This document shows positions 1 to 7,349 of a stretch of 12,549 nucleotides of DNA, one piece after another (the first letter of the stretch is position 1; every line of letters starts with the position of its first letter). The translations under genes were made by a program, and so were the position numbers. The notes beneath the pieces are model-generated. The model had not been told where the DNA came from. It searched no databases and worked only from the letters and a program-made list of their open reading frames with translations. The DNA is from JBHIBA01 sp046758845 (lineage in GTDB: Bacteria; UBA8248; JACPRG01; G963555815), in contig JBHIBA010000121.1 in the NCBI GenBank assembly GCA_046758845.1, positions 1 to 12,549 on the forward strand, written 5' to 3'.

Positions 1-2
1 TG

Positions 3-290
3 GGGGGTGACAACAGCTTCACCGGGCTCATGAAGAACGGCCATATCAAGATGACGAAGGCATCCATTTCGGCCGTGGCCATCGTCACCCCGGCGATAAA
101 GAAAGGGGTGATGGCCGCCATGAAGTACAATATGAGCAACTCTGTCAATGACCTCGTCCCCCGAGTGCCCGACCCCCTCAGTAACCACTACCGCTTCACG
201 CTGGCGGTGGCAAAGATCAAGAAGATCGGGGAGTCGCCCTACAAGCGATCCCTCGAAGCCATGAGCTTCGCCCGGAGGGACATCGTCTAA
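3..290 (+). CDS. C-terminal end of a probable molybdopterin oxidoreductase (partial)
   Basis: The reading frame is open from the left edge (codons in phase with base 3) to a stop at 288-290, so about 95 residues of a longer protein are seen. An in-frame ATG at 30 exists but has no convincing ribosome binding site, so I read this as a truncated gene. The residues resemble the last part of the molybdopterin-dinucleotide-binding domain of the DMSO reductase superfamily: a strand, then AVAIVTPAIKKGVMAA, which matches the usual 'A-x-VT-x-x-I-x-x-GV' pattern, then an Asn/Ser/Pro-rich loop and a basic end. There are no cysteines and no membrane segment. An arsenite-oxidase-like (AioA/IdrA) large subunit is possible from the style of the tail, but this is a guess. 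The next gene begins 77 bases on and may be in the same transcript. Confidence 0.5.
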   Translation, partial: GGDNSFTGLMKNGHIKMTKASISAVAIVTPAIKKGVMAAMKYNMSNSVNDLVPRVPDPLSNHYRFTLAVAKIKKIGESPYKRSLEAMSFARRDIV

Positions 291-367
291 CTCCGTGGGG
301 TCTGGACAGGACCTGATGGGAGTCGAGAGGAAGGCGATCGGGAGTGATCGCGCAGGAGGATGATATT

Positions 368-1240
368 ATGGCAATTCCAGAAAGGGAACTCAGAAGCCCC
401 GTCGCCCTTCAGCCGGACCAGCCCGAGACGCTGAAGCGGCTCAAAAAGTTGATGGCGCCGGTGGAGTTCAAGGTGGCCGTCACGGGCACAAAAGCGGGGG
501 TCGGCGTAAGCACGTTTACATGGAATCTGGCCTTGGCCCTGAGGCATATGAAGTTAGAGGATTCCGACCTCGAGCTCTCGCGTACGCTTACTATTGGAAT
601 CCTCGATCTCGGCGGCTCGAACTTCCCCCAGAGGCTGGGTGGGCACACCCACGCGTTAGAGGAGCGGGGTCCCCGCTTTCGTCCGGCTCGCGGCCTTGGG
701 GACGTCAAGGTCGTCACCTTGGAGATGCTCATGGGGGATCGTTTCACCCAGGGAATGGCAGGCCTGGCGGATTGGAACGTCGTGCGGGGGTCACTTGGAC
801 AGGTCGATTGGGAGGAGCTCGACCTTCTCCTGATCGAGTTTCCACCCGGGATCGAGGCGGCGGAGGACCTCTCAGAAGTTCTCCCTCCCATCGAGGCTTC
901 GCTCATCGTCACACGTCCCGGAGATGGGGAACGAGAGCGCATCAGAAGCCCCTGGAAGTTCTTTGATGCCAGCTCTGTCCCGCCCATCGGTCTCGTCTCA
1001 AACATGGAAGGACGGTACAGGGGCGAGAGCGTGGAGGATCTGGGCCAGGCCTTCGGCATCCCAATCCGCGTCGCGATCCCGTATGAGCCCGGACTGGGAA
1101 CCTTCCAAACAGGAGGCCCCCCCTATCTCCTGGCCCACAAAGAGAGCAAGGTCAGTAAGACCTTCTTCGACCTTTCAGAGGATCTATTGGATTACCTCAT
1201 CTGGATCCATGACGAACACGAGGATGAGGAAGAATTTTGA
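368..1240 (+). CDS. Mrp/ApbC-like P-loop protein with degenerate nucleotide-binding motifs
   Basis: A 290-residue protein. The ATG at 368 is chosen over an in-frame GTG at 344 because AGGAGG lies at 354-359, eight bases before it. The fold follows Mrp/NBP35 ATPases (carriers for Fe-S clusters) in order: a P-loop-like KAGVGVST at residues 42-49, ILDLGGSNFPQRLGG where Mrp has the DAD-x-GPS segment, LLIEFPPG in the Walker B place, SLIVTRPGD, GLVSNMEG (Mrp: GVVENM), FGIPIRVAIPYEP, and a GG-P-Y segment near the end. Key residues are changed: the P-loop lysine of GVGKST is Val47, the Walker B Asp is Glu, and the protein has no cysteine, so the family's CxxC cluster site is absent. The tail is very acidic. 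I infer a non-catalytic or altered relative, perhaps a partner of the upstream molybdoenzyme. A MinD/ParA-type protein is the alternative, but the PPG and ENM-like motifs favour Mrp. Confidence 0.75.
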   Translation: MAIPERELRSPVALQPDQPETLKRLKKLMAPVEFKVAVTGTKAGVGVSTFTWNLALALRHMKLEDSDLELSRTLTIGILDLGGSNFPQRLGGHTHALEERGPRFRPARGLGDVKVVTLEMLMGDRFTQGMAGLADWNVVRGSLGQVDWEELDLLLIEFPPGIEAAEDLSEVLPPIEASLIVTRPGDGERERIRSPWKFFDASSVPPIGLVSNMEGRYRGESVEDLGQAFGIPIRVAIPYEPGLGTFQTGGPPYLLAHKESKVSKTFFDLSEDLLDYLIWIHDEHEDEEEF

Positions 1241-1279
1241 CTCCGAGCCCACGCCCATGAAAATCGTGGGGCGAGTTAT

Positions 1280-1307
1280 AGGGCCGAGGGGATACCCCCT
1301 CGGCCCT
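1280..1307 (+). terminator. Strong hairpin after the Mrp-like gene
   Basis: A perfect 12-bp GC-rich stem (1280-1291 pairs with 1296-1307) encloses a four-base loop, ATAC. It begins 39 bases after the stop codon of the Mrp-like gene. No run of T follows, so it is not a textbook Rho-independent terminator. It may end transcription with help or protect the 3' end of the mRNA. Confidence 0.5.
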
Positions 1308-1310
1308 CAC

Positions 1311-1586
1311 CTCTTCAGCGGGGGTGGCGGCAGAGCTGGCGATGGGACATACCCGAACATCGGTCCTCCCCTGGTGCATCTGTGCCCCATGTCTCTCTTC
1401 CCTTTGCCGATCGCTAATTAGAAGCGATTTTGATTGAGCAGAAGAAATACGTTGAGGCACGCCTGTCCCGCAGCATAGGGAACCCCCATGGGGGCCATGC
1501 GTAAATTCCACTTAGAAACAGATATTTAGCCAACTGCAGAGCTCGTCTCCGTTTCTGGTATAGGGCTTGCTGTGTGTCTAGGGCAC
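1311..1586. other. Non-coding stretch with small inverted repeats only
   Basis: No convincing coding region lies here. Two small structures are visible. One is a 6-bp stem (1410-1415 with 1423-1428) followed by TTTTGATT, a weak terminator candidate. The other is a perfect 12-bp palindrome of five C, AT and five G at 1483-1494. The DNA becomes more AT-rich around 1500-1530, which fits a promoter zone for the downstream cluster, but I found no -35/-10 pair that I would defend. Confidence 0.4.
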
Positions 1587-1609
1587 CACAGTCAGTGGAC
1601 TCAACAGGT
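1587..1609 (+). promoter_or_regulatory. Duplicated 23-base element, copy 1 (candidate Rrf2 operator)
   Basis: This stretch matches 7948-7970, just upstream of the intact Rrf2 gene, at 20 of 23 positions. The shared core reads GACTCAA then C or T then AGGT. In this copy the sequence GGAC..GTCC (1597-1611) forms a partial dyad. It ends 11 bases before the decayed Rrf2 start and about 110 bases before the diheme cytochrome gene. Rrf2 proteins often repress from sites overlapping promoters, so a retained operator is plausible; that role is inference. Confidence 0.4.
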
Positions 1610-1620
1610 CCGTTCAGACC

Positions 1621-1701
1621 ATGTGGGAACATCCCGAAACGGAATATGCCTTTCAAGCTCTGATCTTCCTGGCCAACGGGAGAGAAGCATCCAGAAGATG
1701 A
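1621..1701 (+). pseudogene. Remnant of an Rrf2-family regulator (N-terminus only)
   Basis: An ATG-started frame of 26 codons reads MWEHPETEYAFQALIFLANG and then runs into unrelated residues and a stop at 1699-1701. It lines up without gaps with the first 19 residues of the intact Rrf2 protein at 7978 (MRLHRETEYALRALIFLAQ). The DNA matches at 46 of 57 bases over 1621-1677 and 7978-8034. The similarity continues upstream into the 23-base element and stops sharply after base 1677. I therefore read it as a partial duplication carrying the control region plus the first codons, with the rest lost or never copied. The helix-turn-helix core and cysteines are missing, so no working regulator is made. 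Confidence 0.7.
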
Positions 1702-1722
1702 ACAAATTGGGAGGGGTGATTC

Positions 1723-2460
1723 ATGCGAAAAGTCAGCCTGTTAGCAATGCTCGTCTTGCTCCTCATCGGGGGCCCCCTGGGGTGGCCTGTCTTCCACGAC
1801 GAGGGAGCGACGGCCTTTGAGAGGGATTCCCGGTGGAATACCGCCTACTCGGAAGGTCGATTGCTCTATCTCCAGCACTGTGCTGCCTGCCACGGCACGG
1901 ACGGTGAGGGCGGCATCGGACACCCCCTGAACCTGCAAAGCTTTCTTACGGTCGCCCCCCCCGGCTACATCCGCCGCTCGATTTTCTACGGGCGCCTGCC
2001 CCGGCAGATGATCGCCTACGCCGCCATTCTCAAGAAGGAGGAAATCGAGTCGATCGCCACCTACGTGCGAAGCTGGCAGGTTCAGGATTACAAGGGCATC
2101 AATATAAAGCGAGTGGCCGGGTCGGTGTCCAACGGAAAGCTGCTCTTCGATGGGATCTGCTCCGGCTGTCATGGAAGAGACGGCCTAGGCGGGCCCCAGG
2201 TGGGTGGCGGCCACGTGACCAGCGCGATCGCCGGCTATGCCGGGCCCTCGCTCAACAACCAAGGTTTCCTGAAGTCCGCCACCGACGGCTACATCAAGGC
2301 AACCCTGATGTACGGCCGCGTAGGGACCCCGATGGGTGCCTATCTGAGGGGAAGGCAAGGTTTCGTCGAGCTCCGTGAGGAAGAGATCAACGACATCGTG
2401 GCCTATGTCCGCTCGTGGGAAAAGCAAGACGCGGGGCCACCAGATCCTTGGAGGGAATAA
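1723..2460 (+). CDS. Secreted diheme class I-type cytochrome c
   Basis: A 245-residue protein with an N-terminal signal sequence (basic MRK, then a Leu-rich core to about residue 20). The ATG at 1723 follows a GGGAGGGG run at 1709-1716. Two c-type heme sites are present, CAACH at residues 53-57 and CSGCH at 146-150. Each is followed by a Met in a GRxPxQM- or GRxxTPM-like setting, as expected for His/Met-ligated cytochromes, and each half ends in the usual IxxIxxYVRSW helix. The protein is thus two tandem cytochrome c domains working in the periplasm. Its stop is two bases before the NapA-like start, whose ribosome binding site lies inside this gene, so the two are surely co-transcribed. It occupies the place of NapB as electron partner but is not NapB, which uses bis-His hemes. 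Confidence 0.9.
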   Translation: MRKVSLLAMLVLLLIGGPLGWPVFHDEGATAFERDSRWNTAYSEGRLLYLQHCAACHGTDGEGGIGHPLNLQSFLTVAPPGYIRRSIFYGRLPRQMIAYAAILKKEEIESIATYVRSWQVQDYKGINIKRVAGSVSNGKLLFDGICSGCHGRDGLGGPQVGGGHVTSAIAGYAGPSLNNQGFLKSATDGYIKATLMYGRVGTPMGAYLRGRQGFVELREEEINDIVAYVRSWEKQDAGPPDPWRE

Positions 2461-2462
2461 CA

Positions 2463-5105
2463 ATGCCTAGAGTGAACCGACGCGACTTCCTACAGACTTC
2501 CACAGTCGCCTTGGCCACCGGAATGGCCATGGGAGGAAAGCTCGTCCGCGGCAAGGAGCTGTTCCATTTCGTCGGGGAGGCAGAAGCCGCGGCCACCGAC
2601 ACGCGCAAGCTCGTCCCGACGCAGTGCCCGTACTGCGGGGTCGGCTGCCACACCTACTTCGTCGTCGAGAAGGGGAAGATCGTGGCCTCGGTCCCGGACA
2701 AGGACTCCCCGGTGAACCAGGGCATGCAGTGCATCAAGGGACTGACCGCCGCGGAAGCCCTCTACGTTGACCGGCTGGACAAAATTCTCATCCGGAAGGA
2801 CATGTCGAATCCCCTGACGGGCCACGTCTCGAAGACGAAGGGGCGCTTCGACGACGATGTCTTCCGGGTGGGAACGTGGGAAGAGGGGATGGAGATCGTC
2901 TCCGACATGGTCACCGCCGTGGTGAAAAAGCACGGTGGCAACGCCGTCGGCGTGTATCAATCCGGCCAGCTCACGATGGAGGAGCAGTGGCTCGACAACG
3001 TCTTCTACAAGGGCGTCCTCCAGTCGAACACTATAGAGGCCAATGCTCGGATGTGTATGACCTCCGCCGTCACCGGTTACATCCATAGCCTGGGCAGCGA
3101 CCACCCGCCCGGCAACTACTCCGACGTCGAGGAGGCGGATTTCATTAATCACTGGGGCCATAACGCCCGCGGCTCACACCCCGTCTTGTTCTGGCGCGTG
3201 GCCGCTTCGAAGGAGAAGCGCAACATCCCGACCATGATCGTCGACCCGCGTTACACCGGGACCATGGACGGCTACGCCCAGATCAATTCGAGCAACAGCC
3301 TCTCCATCACCATCCGCCCGAACGGCGACATCTCCCTCCAGAACGCCATCGCCCACGTCTTGATGAAGGAGTTCCCCCAGGCCGTGGACGAGGCCTTCAT
3401 CCGCCAGCACACCGAAGGGTTCGACAAATACCGCGAAGGCATCATGGCACGCTACAGCCCGGAACAGGTCGTCGACCGGACGGGCATCGCCCCCTCGGTC
3501 GTCCGGCGGATCGCCCGCATCTGGGCCGAGGCCACCTTGAAAGGCCGCCAGCGGGGCCGGGGCGGCGTGCTTACTTTCTGGGGGATCGGCTACAACCAGT
3601 CCATCCACGGCCAACACCGCACCATCAACCTGATCAACCTCCACCTGCTGACCGGCAACATCGGCCGGCCAGGCTGCGGGCCTTTCTCGATGACGGGCCA
3701 GCCCAACGCCATGAGTGAGCGCCTCATGGGCGGGCTCACCGGCAGGCTCCCCTTCAACGAAGGGATCAAGAACGCCAAGCACCGGAAATACATAAACGCG
3801 ATGTGGGGGCTGCCACCGGGCCGGCTCGACGTCACCGCCGCCGCGCCCAACAAGGGCATGGCGGTCGGAATGTTCGAGCGCGCCCTCAAAGGCGAAGTCA
3901 AGGTGATGCAGTTCGCGTACGCCACCCACATCGACATGCCCGAGGTGAATACCCTCATCCGGCCGGCGATCACCAAGACCTTCACCTACATGGCGGAGGC
4001 GTACCGCCACGCGCCGAATATCCTTTATGCGGATGTGGTCTTCCCTGCGGCCACCCACGGAGAGAAGTGGGGCGTCTACCAGAACAGCGAGCGGCGCATG
4101 TACGTCACCGACAAGGCGATGGAGCCGCCCAGGAACTGCGTGCCCGACCTCGACATCATCATCGACGAGGGGAAGAAGATCGCGGCAAAGCTGGGGCTCG
4201 ATCCGGACAAGGTGTTCCCCTATCAGAAGAAGGCGAACGGCCTGTATGACCCCGAAGACGTCTTCCGCCACATCATCCGTTCGAGCAAGGGTACCGATGC
4301 CGATCTGACCGGCATTCTCGCAGTGGAGAAGCGGGACAAGATCTCCCCCTACGAGCAGCTCCGCAAGCTCAAGGGCATCTTCTATCCCGCCCCCACGTAC
4401 GAGCACGCGAAGAAGGGCGGCATTTCCCGCAAGTACATGGATCAGGAAGTCGGATGGAAGGCCAAGCCCTACGGGGCCTTCCGCCGGAAGGACGGCAAGG
4501 CCAAATTCAAGATGACGGAGCAGGACTACTCGCGGGCGAAGGAGATCATCTCCAAGCTCGACAAGGTCGGGAAGGACCCGAATTTCTTCGTGATCGACCA
4601 TTACGAGGTGCTCGTTGAGATGCGCGACAATGCGCTGACCCCGGAGCTACCCGATTTTGATTTCTACGGAAAATCCATCACGGAAATCAAGAAGGCGGAC
4701 AAGTATCCCTTCTGGCTCAGCCTCGGCGTGGTCTTCGAGCACTTCCATACGACGAAGACGATCCGGGCGGCCACCACCCGCCGGCTCGTCCCGGAGCAAT
4801 ACGTGGAGATGAATGACCGCGACGCCCGCCAGCTCCGTGTTCAGGACGGCGAGTGGGTTCGCATCGTCACCCCGCGGGGGAGCTACGAGGCACGGGCGAG
4901 CATCGGCACCAAGAGCAAGGTCAAGCCGGCCCGAAATAAGGTCATGCCGGGCCAGCTCTTCTCCCCGTGGAATCTCTCCGTGGCCGACAGCGCGGACCCA
5001 AAGAAGAACCGCTGGATGGTCAACGCGGTCTCGCACCGCGCCTTTGATCCGGTGTCCGGGCAGGCGGACTTCAAGCACCTGAAGGCGCGGATCGAGAAGA
5101 TCTGA
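2463..5105 (+). CDS. Tat-exported NapA-family molybdoenzyme (periplasmic nitrate reductase-like)
   Basis: An 880-residue protein of the bis-MGD DMSO reductase superfamily. The ATG at 2463 is chosen because it starts directly with a Tat motif (NRRDFL, residues 5-10) and has GGAGG upstream; a longer in-frame start would lie inside the cytochrome gene. Cys55, Cys58, Cys62 and Cys90 bind a [4Fe-4S] cluster, with Lys92 next to it as in NapA. Cys198 in the NARMCMTSAV segment matches the Mo-ligating Cys of NapA. INLHLLTGNIGRPGCGPFS followed by MTGQPNAMSERLMGG is a clear NapA signature, and Arg420 matches the conserved active-site Arg. Differences from typical NapA include HNARGSHP near 233-240, EKWGVY (Trp536 where NapA has EKEG) and about 50 extra residues. 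Nitrate is the default substrate, but this divergent member may use another oxyanion. No napB, napC or napD is seen. Confidence 0.85.
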   Translation: MPRVNRRDFLQTSTVALATGMAMGGKLVRGKELFHFVGEAEAAATDTRKLVPTQCPYCGVGCHTYFVVEKGKIVASVPDKDSPVNQGMQCIKGLTAAEALYVDRLDKILIRKDMSNPLTGHVSKTKGRFDDDVFRVGTWEEGMEIVSDMVTAVVKKHGGNAVGVYQSGQLTMEEQWLDNVFYKGVLQSNTIEANARMCMTSAVTGYIHSLGSDHPPGNYSDVEEADFINHWGHNARGSHPVLFWRVAASKEKRNIPTMIVDPRYTGTMDGYAQINSSNSLSITIRPNGDISLQNAIAHVLMKEFPQAVDEAFIRQHTEGFDKYREGIMARYSPEQVVDRTGIAPSVVRRIARIWAEATLKGRQRGRGGVLTFWGIGYNQSIHGQHRTINLINLHLLTGNIGRPGCGPFSMTGQPNAMSERLMGGLTGRLPFNEGIKNAKHRKYINAMWGLPPGRLDVTAAAPNKGMAVGMFERALKGEVKVMQFAYATHIDMPEVNTLIRPAITKTFTYMAEAYRHAPNILYADVVFPAATHGEKWGVYQNSERRMYVTDKAMEPPRNCVPDLDIIIDEGKKIAAKLGLDPDKVFPYQKKANGLYDPEDVFRHIIRSSKGTDADLTGILAVEKRDKISPYEQLRKLKGIFYPAPTYEHAKKGGISRKYMDQEVGWKAKPYGAFRRKDGKAKFKMTEQDYSRAKEIISKLDKVGKDPNFFVIDHYEVLVEMRDNALTPELPDFDFYGKSITEIKKADKYPFWLSLGVVFEHFHTTKTIRAATTRRLVPEQYVEMNDRDARQLRVQDGEWVRIVTPRGSYEARASIGTKSKVKPARNKVMPGQLFSPWNLSVADSADPKKNRWMVNAVSHRAFDPVSGQADFKHLKARIEKI

Positions 5106-5127
5106 TTCGGGGGAAACGGAGAAATCA

Positions 5128-5718
5128 GTGGGATTGAATTTGAATCGGCGAACCTTCCTGCGGGCGGGGGCGCTGGGAGGGGTCTTTCTCTGGCTCAACA
5201 CGGGCGTGCGGGCGTTCGCCCGGGTCGGGTCACGCTTCCGTAGCCTCCTCCGCCCTCCCGGTGCGTTGCCTGAGGCGGAGTTCCTCCAACGATGCATCCG
5301 CTGCGCGCGGTGTGCCGCCGTCTGTCCGAACACCGCCATCCGAATGGCCGGCCTCGGCTTCGGCCTTCGCGACCTCAACACCCCTTACATCGTACCGCGC
5401 GAGCAGGCGTGCATGCTCTGCATGAAGTGCACCGAGATCTGCCCCACAAACGCCCTGACACCGATACCAGCGGACAATGAAAAAATCGTCACGCGCGTCA
5501 AGATGGGGCGCGCCTATGTCGATAAGTCCATGTGCTACTCGTACCAGAAGCGCACCTGCGGGGTGTGCATCCGGGCCTGTCCGTTCCCTGGCGTCGCGAT
5601 GAAGACGGGCCTCTACGAGCAACCCATCGTGACGGACGCCTGTGTGGGATGCGGCCTCTGCGAGCGTGCCTGCATCCATATCCCCCAGGCTATCCGCATC
5701 GCATTGGTGGAGGTCTGA
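5128..5718 (+). CDS. NapG/MauM-like periplasmic ferredoxin with four [4Fe-4S] sites
   Basis: A 196-residue protein starting at GTG 5128, with GGAG at 5118-5121 and a gap of 22 bases after the NapA-like gene. A Tat motif (RRTFLR, residues 7-12) predicts folded export. Four cysteine groups follow: 56/59/62/66, 95/98/101/105, 136/144/147/151 and 172/175/178/182, each ending in CP or CI as in NapG. NapG receives electrons from the quinol-linked membrane protein NapH and passes them toward NapA. The order NapA-G-H here matches that scheme. The first group has the regular CxxCxxCxxxCP form, and the third is the wide variant (Cys-x7-CxxCxxxCP). MauM is the closest alternative name; the two are the same family. 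Confidence 0.88.
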   Translation: MGLNLNRRTFLRAGALGGVFLWLNTGVRAFARVGSRFRSLLRPPGALPEAEFLQRCIRCARCAAVCPNTAIRMAGLGFGLRDLNTPYIVPREQACMLCMKCTEICPTNALTPIPADNEKIVTRVKMGRAYVDKSMCYSYQKRTCGVCIRACPFPGVAMKTGLYEQPIVTDACVGCGLCERACIHIPQAIRIALVEV

Positions 5719-5722
5719 AATC

Positions 5723-7243
5723 ATGCCCCGTTGGCCGCGCCGCGCCGTCCAGTTCTCAGCGCTCGCCTTCCTCCTCGGAGTGCCCGCGCTGAACTACGCC
5801 GGCGTCCTCTACCAACAGTACGGTAAGAGCGGCTATCACACCATCGCCCTCATGGGGACGGTCTTCGAGCGGGTCCTCTTCCGGCTCTTCTCGGCCACCG
5901 CAGGTGCCCTGCCTGATCCAGCGGCAACGTCAACGGCCATCGTCGGCGGGTTCGGGTCCTTCTCGATATTCGGCGTCACCTTCCTCGACCCCGTGGTCAC
6001 CCTCGAGACGGCGCTGCGCGCGCCGGGGGCCTGGGCGGCTCTCCTTGCGGGGGTGGCGCTGCCGCTGCTGCTGGCCGTGCTATTGGGGCGGGTCTTCTGC
6101 GGCTGGCTCTGTCCCGTGAACACGATACTCGAAGGATTCGACCTACTGCGAAAGCGCGCCCTGCCGCGCTTCGGCCTCCGGCCGCCGGACGTTGTGCTGC
6201 CCCGCTGGCTGAAGTGGGGCCTCTTATTCGGGGGGGTGACTGCTGCCGTGCTTGCGGACCTCGCCCTTTGGGCGCACTTTCTCCCCCATCTCCAGATCGG
6301 CCGGGACGTCTTTTCTCTTTTCGTCTTCGGCACGACGACGGCGGGCGCCCCGCTTTTCGCGGGGATCATCCTCGCCGAATTATTTTTCTCGCGCCGGGTT
6401 TGGTGCCGGTCACTCTGCCCCACCGGGGGGCTGCTCGGTCTGGCGGCTATGGCGGCCCCCCTGCGCGTGCGGAAGGCCAAGGATCCCTGCCTCAACGGCT
6501 GCGCGGCCTGCGTCCAGGCCTGCCCGATGGGGCTGAAGCCGGCGGAACCCTTCCCGCTGGCCGAGTGCTACAACTGCGGGCTCTGCGTTTCCGTCTGTCC
6601 GTCCAGTCTGCTCACTCTTGGCTTCCCGCGTCGCCGGAGCGCCGCCATCGCGGAGGTTCTTCCCATGTTCAAGTCCATCACATTCCTTGTCCTCGCGGGC
6701 ACCCTGCTGCTCGCCACCCCCGCGGTGGCCCACCACATGCGCGGCCAGCCGCACTACGGCTACGCCGAGAACTATCCGCAGGTACCCACGAATGAAACGC
6801 GCGCGCGCATCGGGAACTTCGACGTCACGATCGTCAGCTATTTTTTTGAAGGGCTGCGCCGCAACCTCTCGGACACGCCGCACGATGTGCAGTTTTATGT
6901 CAGTCTCAGCGACAGCCGGACTCACCAGAGTTACACCGGGCGGCTCTCTATCGAGATATGGCGTGAGGGGCGACGCATCGCGGCCTTTGATCACCCGCGC
7001 CCCTTCGAGGAAGCAGTCTACCGCATCCGTCAGGCGGTGCCCGGACCAGGGGAGTACGAGGTCCGCCTTGCAGCGGTCGAGATTCGCGGTAGCCTCTTCG
7101 TAGATGTGGAAGGGGAGTCCGCCGCAGTGACGCCCTACATTGTGACGGGAGCCGCCGTCCTGCTCGGTCTTCTCATCTTGTTGAATCGGCGCCGCGTCCG
7201 GCTGCGGCGTGGAGGAAGGGTCCGTGTGGCACCTGGCGCGTAA
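5723..7243 (+). CDS. NapH-like membrane ferredoxin fused in frame to a secreted-type domain
   Basis: A 506-residue reading frame. The ATG at 5723 has GGAGG at 5709-5713 and lies four bases after the NapG-like stop. Residues 1-314 are NapH/MauN-like: about four membrane segments, a C126-x3-C130 motif (FCGWLCPVN), a second pair WCRSLCPTG, then two [4Fe-4S] motifs (CLNGCAACVQACP and CYNCGLCVSVCP). NapH passes quinol electrons to NapG. From Met315 the frame continues without a stop into what looks like a separate secreted protein: a signal sequence ending ATPAVAHH, a beta-rich domain of about 130 residues (FixH/YtkA-like by feel), and a C-terminal membrane helix with a basic tail. A good ribosome binding site precedes Met315. 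Typical NapH is near 290 residues, so the extra 192 are unusual. It is either a true fusion or two proteins from nested starts. Confidence 0.85.
   Translation: MPRWPRRAVQFSALAFLLGVPALNYAGVLYQQYGKSGYHTIALMGTVFERVLFRLFSATAGALPDPAATSTAIVGGFGSFSIFGVTFLDPVVTLETALRAPGAWAALLAGVALPLLLAVLLGRVFCGWLCPVNTILEGFDLLRKRALPRFGLRPPDVVLPRWLKWGLLFGGVTAAVLADLALWAHFLPHLQIGRDVFSLFVFGTTTAGAPLFAGIILAELFFSRRVWCRSLCPTGGLLGLAAMAAPLRVRKAKDPCLNGCAACVQACPMGLKPAEPFPLAECYNCGLCVSVCPSSLLTLGFPRRRSAAIAEVLPMFKSITFLVLAGTLLLATPAVAHHMRGQPHYGYAENYPQVPTNETRARIGNFDVTIVSYFFEGLRRNLSDTPHDVQFYVSLSDSRTHQSYTGRLSIEIWREGRRIAAFDHPRPFEEAVYRIRQAVPGPGEYEVRLAAVEIRGSLFVDVEGESAAVTPYIVTGAAVLLGLLILLNRRRVRLRRGGRVRVAPGA
6652..6667 (+). promoter_or_regulatory. 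Internal ribosome binding site and in-frame start inside the NapH-like gene
   Basis: GGAGG at 6652-6656 stands eight bases before an in-frame ATG at 6665. The next residues form a complete signal sequence (MFKSITFLVLAGTLLLAT, then PAVA and HH). Translation from here would give a free 192-residue secreted, C-terminally anchored protein ending at 7243, besides the full-length fusion. Spacing and motif are as good as those of the annotated starts nearby. Confidence 0.5.
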
Positions 7244-7349
7244 GAGGTATGCCCCGTCCCAACGAAGGTGATTCACGTTCTCCCATACGGTGTCGAGGAT
7301 CGGCCAGCGCGCCGCCTTCTCTGAGGGGGAAGTTCCAGCGGAGAAAGAA

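Noticed and set aside
409..1059. Open frame on the - strand opposite the Mrp-like gene
   Set aside because: Ser/Arg/Pro-rich shadow; the + strand frame has ordered Mrp motifs and a good ribosome binding site.
924..1421. Overlapping + strand frame running past the Mrp-like stop
   Set aside because: It overlaps the Mrp-like gene out of frame, its translation has no motif, and it crosses the strong hairpin at 1280-1307.
1483..1494. Perfect 12-bp palindrome of C5-AT-G5
   Set aside because: Single copy, no loop for an RNA hairpin, no link to a promoter that I can support; listed only as part of the non-coding stretch.
2415..2462. Earlier start for the NapA-like protein
   Set aside because: It would lie inside the cytochrome gene and put 16 residues before the Tat motif; the ATG at 2463 has proper spacing from GGAGG.
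3174..4601. Long open frame on the - strand opposite the NapA-like gene (475 codons)
   Set aside because: It is the antisense shadow of a GC-rich gene with clear family motifs on the + strand; its translation is low-complexity, Val/Asp/Gly-rich, with no recognisable motif.
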